From Dipteris shenzhenensis (taxonomy: Eukaryota; Polypodiophyta; Polypodiopsida; Gleicheniales), in assembly GCA_047967505.1 (NCBI GenBank), contig CM106541.1: a DNA stretch of 64,000 nucleotides. One strand, 5' to 3'. How positions within the stretch are numbered: position 1 is the stretch's first letter; each line of letters opens with the position of its first letter. Shown piece after piece: positions 56,962-64,000 of this stretch. The translations under genes were made by a program, and so were the position numbers. Under the pieces are notes generated by a model, which was not told the origin of the DNA, searched no databases, and saw only the letters and a list, made by a program, of their open reading frames with translations.

Positions 56962-59900
56962 ATGACATCCTCTTCCACGTCTGAAAAGGAGTTTTTCAAC
57001 ATTAAAAAGTTTGATGGGACAAACTTTTCTTTATGGAAAGAACACATAAGGGATGTGCTTATTCCAAAGAAGTGGATTAAACCCTTGGCAGGGATTGAAG
57101 CTAAGCCTGCAAATATGTTTGAGGATGATTGGAATGAGTTGGATGCATTAGCAAAGTCTACTATTAGACTTCATCTTGTAGAGTCAGTTTATTTCATAGT
57201 AGTAAATGAGCAGACTACAGAAGATTTGTGGAAGAAACTGTGTGCCACTTATGAGAAGAAAACTACCTCTAATAAAGTTTACCTCATGAAGAGGTTGTTT
57301 GAGCTGCAGATGAAGGAAGGGGTCTCCATTGTTTCTCACTTGAATGAATTCAACATTATTTTCAGCCAGCTTCAGGATCAAAAGATGAATTTTAATGCAG
57401 AGACTAAGGAAATATTTCTCTTATGTTCATTGCCATCCTCATGGGATACCTTCTGTATAGCTGTCAGTAACTCTGCACCTGGTGGAGTACTGAAAGTTGA
57501 TGATGTTGTGGGTAGCTTGTTGACAGAAGTCTATGGACGGCAACAAGCAGGATGCAGCCTTAAATGTGCAAAGGGGTAGATCACAGTTCAGGGGAAAGTC
57601 CCAAGAAAGAGGGAAGTCTCATAGCAAATCTAGGGCATGGAGCATTGAGTGTTACCACTGTGGCAAGAAGGGCCATATGAAAAAGGATTGCTACAACCTA
57701 AAAAGAGAACAAAAGAATAAGAAAAAGAATGCAAATTGGGGTGCAAATCAAAAGGAAGAGAGTCCAAGGGACAAAGGAAAAGTGATGATCGAGGAGATCA
57801 ATGCAATCACACATGATAGTGAGAATGACGTTCTCTTTATGTCTAGTTTATCTGCAAAGTTGCTCACTTATGATAGTGGAAAGACAGGTTGTGTGCATCT
57901 TGGAAATGACTATGCATGTGACATAGTGGGAGTAGGTGACATAAAGTTTTCTTTTGCAAATGGGTCTGCATTTATTTTGAAACATGTGAGACATGTGCCT
58001 AAGTTGACCAAGAGTCTTATTTCAGTGGGTCAGCTAGATGATGCTAGTTTTCACACCACTTTTGGCTTTCAGAGTTGGAAAATTCAAAAGGGCTCTATGC
58101 TTTTGGCCAGGGGTGCCAAGTGTGGGACTTTGTATCCCTTACATGTATCAGGGGTATTTGATCATGTTGTTGCAATAACTGAGCAGCCAAGCACTTCTTT
58201 GTGGCATTGCAGGTTGGGGCACATGGGCCAGAATGGAATGAAACTCTTATGCCATTTGGGTTATGTATCACATTTGAGTTTCTTTGATTTTCAATTTTGT
58301 GAGCACTGTCTCTATGGGAAGCAGACTAAATCAGCCCATAAAAGAAGGGGAAAGAAAGAGTTTGAAAAGCTTGATTTGCTGCATTCAGACATATGTGGTG
58401 CCATGCCTACACGGTCATTAGGCGGGGCTGAATACTATGTGACATTCATTGATGATGCAACTAGGAAAGTGTGGGCTTATGCTATAGCTCGAAAGAGTGA
58501 TGTGTTCTAGGTATTTCAAAAATGGCTGGCCTTGGTTGAGAATCAATCAGGTAGAATACTTAAATGCCTACGGACTGACAATGGTGGAGAGTATCTCTCT
58601 CATGACTTTCAGCATTTCTGTGATACACGTGGGATTAAGAGGGAGCTCACATCCCCTCATACTCCAAAGCAAAATTCAGTTGCAGAAAAGATGAACCATA
58701 CCATTCAAGAAAGGTTGCAATGCATGCTTTCCAATGCAAGTCTTTCTGGTGGTTTTTGCACTGAAGCAATGAAGACTGTAGTGCATGTGATCAATAGATC
58801 ACCTAGTAAGAGTTTGGATGGTGGTATTCCTGAAGAGGCATGGAGTGGCAAGAAGCCCTCTTACTCTCATTTGCATATATTTGGTGTGAGGCATATGCAC
58901 ATGTGCCAAAAGAGCTTCGAAAGAAGCTAGATCCTACGTCTAGGAAATGCATCTTTTTGGGTTACAATGAAAGTGGAGAGATGGGCTATCGTCTCTGGGA
59001 TCCAAAAGCAAAGAAGATCATACGTAGCCATGATGTAGTCTTCAATGAGAAGAAGATGCATAAGGCACCCATGAGGGATGTTGAAATGAGGAGAATCACT
59101 TTCCAGGATGTGAATCCACCTGCATATGTTGATAGACAGCAAGCTGTCCATGCACCAAATGTGCAAGAAATGGTACCACCAAGTACTCCCACATGTATAC
59201 AATCAAGGGTAGATGATGGATCATCTATTAATGGAAATGATGAGCCAAATGTGGCTGATATGAAGGTGGGACAGCAAACTGAAATGCCCTTGAGAAGATC
59301 ATCTAGAGTGTCTAGACCGCTTGATAGGTTTGTTCCAGGGGTAGACTATGTGATGCTTATTGATTGCAGGGAGCCTTCTTGCTACAGAGAGGCTATGATG
59401 CGTGAGGATCAACGCAAGTGGGAGTATGCTATGCAATCAGAGATGAGTTCACTTATGAAGAATAAGACTTGGGACTTGGTTTCTTTGCCACATGGAAAGA
59501 AAGCATTGCCATGTAAATGGGTCTACAAGATGAAGGTCATAGGTGAAGATGTGCCTAGGTACAAGGCCCGTTTGGTCACTAAAGGGTTCAAGCAAGAGAA
59601 GGGTGTGGACTTTGATGAGATATTCTCTCCGGTTGTGAAGATGACCACACTTAGATGCATGCTTGGACCAGTGGCATCAGAGGATATGGAACTTATGCAG
59701 ATGGATGTCAAGACAGCTTTCTTGCATGGGGATTTGCATGAGGAAATTTACATGGTGTAGCCAAAAGGCTTTGAAGAAAAGGGCAAAGAACATTTAGTTT
59801 GCAAGCTATAGAAGAGTCTCTATGATCTTAAGCAAGCACCTAGAGAATGGTATTAAAAGTTTGATGCTTTCATTCGATCCCAAGGTTTTAGAAGGAGTGA

Positions 59901-60912
59901 AATTGATCATTGCCTCTACACTAAAAGGGCTAAGGATAATAGCCTGATAATCTTGGCACCATATGTGGATGATATGCTATTGGCTGGCAAGAATACTTAT
60001 GAGCTAGATGCATTAAAGGCCAAGTTGCATGAGGCCTTTGATATGAAGTATTTGGGACTTGCAGGTCATATTCTTGGTATGTGCATCACACGTGATCAGA
60101 GTAGGAAACTCCTTTGGCTTTCACAAAAGGAGTATGTTACAAAAGTATTGCAACATTTCAATATGGAGGGGGGGAAGGCAGTGAGTACTCCATTGCCTCC
60201 ATATGTGAAACTGAGTCATACAGATAGTCCCAAATCAGATGAGGAGAGGGCCATGACGGCGAAGGTTCCTTCGGTTAGGAGTCTTATGTATGCTATGATA
60301 ACTACTACACTAGAAATTGCATTTGTAGTGGGAGTTGTTAGCCGGTATATGGCTAATCTAGGAAAGAGGCATTGGGAGGCAGTTAAGTGCATCATGAGGT
60401 ACATGAAGGGTACCAAGGATATGTGCATCTACTTTGGTAAAGGAGACATGCGTGTACTTGGGTACACAGATTCAGACTATGCAAGGCATGTGGATAGTAG
60501 GAGATCCACTCCTGGCTATGTGTTCACCTTTGCAGGTGGTGCACTGTCGTGGATGTCTCATAAAGAGAACATCATTGCTTTTTCTACCACAGAGTCTAAG
60601 TATGTTGCAACCACAGAGGGTTGCAAGGAGGCTATTTGGCTTGATCGGCCAGTGGGAGATTTGGGGATTCATACAAGTGTACCGACATTGCATAGTGATT
60701 CCATGAGTGCTATTCAGCTAGTACGAAATCCAGTCTTTCATGCAAAGACCAAACACATTGAGGTCAGGTACCATTTCATCAGGGAGGTACTTGAGGACAA
60801 GCGCATAGAGCTTGTCAAGGTCCATACAGATGATAACCTTGCAGATATGCTGACGAAGAGTCTACCTAGTCAGCGGTTTGAGTATTGTCGTGTATTGATG
60901 GGCATTGGATAG
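56962..60912 (+). pseudogene. Copia gag-pol polyprotein, nearly full length (broken)
   Basis: Gag starts MTSSSTSEKEFFNIKKFDG (56962) and includes LWKKLCATYEKKTTSNKVYL. A frameshift near 57530 leads into the zinc knuckle CYHCGKKGHMKKDC. The protease-like region has LTYDSGKTGC; integrase has LWHCRLGHMG, HSDICG, DNGGEY and SVAEKMNH. A TAG at 58508 and a one-base loss near 58886 follow. RT has GKKALPCKWVYKMKV, QMDVKTAFLHGDLHEE and an intact YVDD (about 59968). RNase H has TDSDYARHVDSRRSTPGYV, TESKYVATTEG and HSDSMSAIQLV, ending LTKSLPSQRFEYC. Stops at 59758, 59809 and about 59854 break RT. It is a different family from the two minus-strand copia elements, and no LTR pair is visible. Confidence 0.92.
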
Positions 60913-60957
60913 TATGCTCACTGGTTGTTCTCCCTTAAAGGCACATTGTCCTTTATG

Positions 60958-62060
60958 CTATCTATCCAACTTCAACCTTATTGCATCTGTCAAGGGCTCT
61001 GACTGCTTTACCATTTCCCATTGTGCAACTAAATCACCTAGCACTCTAGGTAAGAAATTTAGTACAGCCTCTTTCTCCTCCGTCTGCTCCACCTCTTCGT
61101 GCCTCATCCAGTTACAGTCAAATTGAGCAAGTATGCACTGATGCATTTCATCCAGCTTAGACTTGGTATGCGGAATGTCTCTTATTTGCTCCTCACTCAA
61201 TGTCATAATATGTCGAACACACAACCTACGGACAAGTTGTTGCAACTCGATTCTCCAAGTGTCTCTCTCTCTCTTTGAAGGGTGGCTGCCATGAGAAAGG
61301 CAGAGGTATAGATCTAATTCACACAACAATCATTACGTAGGCACTCATGAGATTCTACTACCACAATGAGTCACGACGTGTACATGCAAAAACCAACGAA
61401 TAGCAATAAGGTAATTGAGACATCTAGGTCCAATCGTAATGCATTACATTAACGATCAACAGTCATTACAAAAACAAATGCGAAAAAATCAAGAAATAAA
61501 ATTGAGATATACACAGATACTAACATGAATTTTTAATAGATAATTATAACGTGGACCCTAAAAGCAATAGCGCGCCTCATACAAATTACTCCAACAAATC
61601 CTATTAGGCTATCGAAGAAGGATAGGCTATAAAAGATGAATAGGAAAACATATAACAGCAATCATAATGTAAAGAACCAAGATGATCTAGATCAACATTG
61701 TGTGATCACACATCTTGAGCTCATTGGGAAGGTCATTGTTGAGATGAATCCAACCAGCCAAAGCGAGCCATCATTCGGACAATAACCAACTCTATTGACA
61801 CCTACATATAATATATAAGGTGTCAAAGCTCCACACTCTTCCCACAATCTCCATGCAAGCATCTCCTTTGCAAGGTCTTGTATTCTTGTATATGCAAACA
61901 AACCTTCCCTGTTTCAAAAAGTGGATAATTCCTTAACAGTAGCAGCATATTCAGATCCATCCTCAAAAAATCATCCCAAGAGATTATGCCAAGGATGAAT
62001 TACATGTTCCAATGTTTTTGGACGATACTCCCACCATTGGGGATCTAGAATATGGCTAGC
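60958..62060 (-). pseudogene. Unrecognised minus-strand gene remnant
   Basis: Two readable parts. 60958-61329 is open for 123 residues: it has LYLCLSHGSHPSKRERDTWR, RRLCVRHIMTLSEEQIRD and ends VAQWEMVKQSEPL. 61692-61901 reads RIQDLAKEMLAWRLWEECGA and VNRVGYCPNDGSLWLVGFI. The 360 bases between them are AT-rich and unassigned and could be an intron. No family is recognised. It diverges from the kinase-like gene that starts at 62201, so the two may share a promoter or belong to one element; this is inference. Confidence 0.35.
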
Positions 62061-62200
62061 ATAATGGAGGTCATTGTGAGCATGATTTCATCACTATTGA
62101 AACATTTTTTGCAAAGTGGGATGATGAGTGGAGTTGTAGCCAACGTTGTCACCTGTGGATCTTCTATTTTCCTTTAAGAGGTCTCGCTCGGTAGTCCACC

Positions 62201-63457
62201 ATGCCATGCAAGCATTGCCCAAACTTTGACCTTTCATGTCTAATTTTTGAATGGCAAACCAAACCAGCCTCATTGCATAAGCCGCATCAGCTATTCTGGA
62301 AGGAATCCCACACTGCCATTCATAGGAAAAATCAAAAGGAAAAAGGTGCGGCCAGTAGACTATCGAATGTCACCATGCAATATTATATCCAAGTTGCAAG
62401 TGGCTCATTAAAAACAATAGACATGAGAAGTCAAGATGACAAGGCACAAATAGACTTGTGCATGAAGTTTGCTGACATGTGCTCTATAATGGTACACTTC
62501 TCACTAGTTGCTTTGACAATTCTTGAGGAATTAGGTAGGGGGTTGGAAGGAAAAGTGTACCAGGCTAAGATAGAGGGTGTACCAGGCTTCAAGCCAACCC
62601 TATCTTATGCTGGCAAGAAGTTGAGGCACAATACTGCACGTGCACATAGATCATTGAAGGCAAAGCTGGCAATGACTATAATGCATAGGGCCATGTGTCA
62701 TGAAATTGGTTACACCCACATTAGCGATCTTTGGTTAATCAGTCCATACTTCAATGCAGGTAGTATTCATGGCATGCTCACTCGCATGCTCATGAGCCTA
62801 CCTTCCATGTATCATGATTATCTGAATTGGGCAAGGCAAGGCGACTGCCATGAGCAACTCTGAAATGCATGGCATGATACATGGGGTAAGATGCAAGGAC
62901 GCCTATTGTGTAAGAATGCTCTTGCCATTTGCGCAACTATTGCTAGTGAATTGAAAGTAGTGCACGAGAGGGGGTTCTAACACACTGATTTGAATGCCGG
63001 AAACTATGTGTTGGATTTCACACCAGATGGGAAATCTGTGCGGGTGAGCATTATTGATTGGGGAAGGTGTCTCCACAAAACTGAGAGCAAGCCCGAGCAT
63101 GTTCAGGCGCATGATCCAAAGTTAAGATTTCCTTGGTTTGATCCAGAGCTTTACACAAGAAATGATACTTTTTCTCAATCAAATGGCACATGGTAAGACA
63201 TGTTAGATTGCTTTGCTGTCAATTGGTTACTTGGTGAAATAACCAACTTCCTTGTGGGGTGCAAGTCTGCACTCTCAAGTGATGAACTATACTCGGGGCA
63301 TGTAATCAAGTTGTCGTGGGATTGTAAACTCAACTTGTGCTAGAATGAGCCTCGGTAATGGATGACAATGGAATTGCTGCTTACTAAACTTCATGCACAT
63401 CGTGTTGATGAAAATGATGCAATGCATCCCATGGATGATACGAAAACTTATCCATAA
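62201..63457 (+). pseudogene. Degenerate protein-kinase-like gene
   Basis: One frame runs 1257 bases without a frameshift but has in-frame stops at 62861, 62978, 63194, 63341 and 63356. Kinase landmarks occur in order: glycine-rich loop LGRGLEGKVYQA; a lysine in YAGKKLRH (beta-3 position); hinge-like ISPYFNAGSIHGML; catalytic loop HTDLNAGNYVLDF (Asp and Asn kept); metal-binding IIDWGR (DWG instead of DFG); PWFDPE in place of APE; and DCFAVNWLLGEI as the helix-F region. The first 100 residues are not kinase-like. The kinase fold assignment rests on motif order only, and no subfamily is claimed. The kept motifs suggest recent inactivation. Confidence 0.65.
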
Positions 63458-63720
63458 AATTTTCATTTGCAAGTCATCATATTTCCATTTTGAACTCATC
63501 ATATTTCCATTCGCAAGTCTTTAGTTTTTAAATATTCCTAAAATAAAATTTGCACTGTTTTGAAATGGATTTATGTTTTCGATTGGTTGTTCTAAAATTT
63601 TGAGAAAACAATCTTCTACAATAGGAAGAGAAGAAAATGTGTTTGAATGTATGTCTGTATCATGTCCTGAACTCATATATTTGCTATTATGTTTAGGGTT
63701 TTGCACTTCACCAAAACAAT
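63458..63720. other. Short AT-rich interval
   Basis: No gene. It has a local duplication of a CATCATATTTCCATT-containing segment (about 63475 and 63499). Confidence 0.5.
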
Positions 63721-64000
63721 GGCATCATCACATCAAGAACATCCTCTCAACCGTCCACACAGGCCAAGTACCAAGCCCAAGAAGAATGCATATGTGGCAG
63801 TCAAGCGATACAACTCATGATGGACATGGCTGACGCTACCACACATTTGTCACTAAGAGAGCAAACAAAGGCGATTGCCCAAGCCAGTATTTTCTGCAAT
63901 TCTAATGGCATGAAGTACTCGGCTATAAATCTCCTCGTCTCGAATGACGATTAAGAGACCATATGGGATTGTAGTAAAAATGCTCCTAAACATGGGCGAT
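63721..64000 (+). pseudogene. Possible start of another gene, cut by window end
   Basis: ATG at about 63721 opens MASSHQEHPLNRPHRPSTK and PKKNAYVAVKRYNS before a TGA. A second plus frame then reads TTHLSLREQTKAIAQASIF and GMKYSAINLLVSNDD up to a TAA, followed by open sequence to the edge. The basic, Pro-rich start resembles DNA-binding N-termini in general, but no family is recognised. It lies 260 bases after the kinase-like gene on the same strand. Confidence 0.25.

Overview
The window reads as nuclear DNA of a land plant with a large, repeat-rich genome. The signs are plant-type CACTA (En/Spm) transposons with tnp2, DUF4218/DUF4216-like and Ptta/En/Spm (Transposase_24-like) proteins, Ty1/copia and Ty3/gypsy retrotransposons, and primer-binding sites resembling the plant initiator-tRNA-Met type. 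The plant telomere motif TTTAGGG also occurs, but inside LTRs rather than as a chromosome end. I see no intact host gene. The species cannot be fixed from sequence alone; a seed-free plant is possible but only a guess.

Layout. Positions 1-20314 are CACTA-like elements. Family 1 has copies A (1-5420, continuing beyond the window's left edge), B (5425-10950) and D (19540-20314). Each full copy has a tnp2 transposase on the minus strand and a Ptta-type second protein on the plus strand, diverging from a shared intergenic region. Family 2 (copy C, about 10960-19511) has the same divergent design in the opposite orientation and appears nested inside the B/D copy. Each family carries its own palindromic motif array (GCGTCTATAGACGC-like in family 1, GTCGCTATATAGCGAC-like in family 2).

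Positions 20315-33640 hold a decayed copia element (minus), an unrecognised broken gene, an isolated LTR with primer-binding site, an unrecognised ORF and a 5'-truncated gypsy element (plus) with its 3' LTR. Positions 33645-41698 are a structurally complete copia element (minus) with 257-bp LTRs, a TCGGT target duplication, PBS and polypurine tract; its gag is split by an insertion of about 450 bp and its leader is about 2.7 kb. Positions 42182-44710 are a tandem satellite with a 182-bp period.

Positions 45560-46310 hold three short tandem-repeat blocks. Positions 46689-51569 contain an unrecognised Cys/His-rich gene remnant, most of which lies in a 2.32-kb direct tandem duplication. A 1.1-kb copia fragment (51583-52718) follows, then a nearly full copia gag-pol of the same family (56962-60912). 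The right end has an unrecognised minus-strand gene and a degenerate protein-kinase-like gene (62201-63457).

Almost every coding region is broken. Premature stops are mostly TAG, as expected if CAG codons decayed by C-to-T change at methylated CHG sites. The genes do not form a host pathway; they are the protein sets of transposons, and their remaining order shows who inserted into whom.
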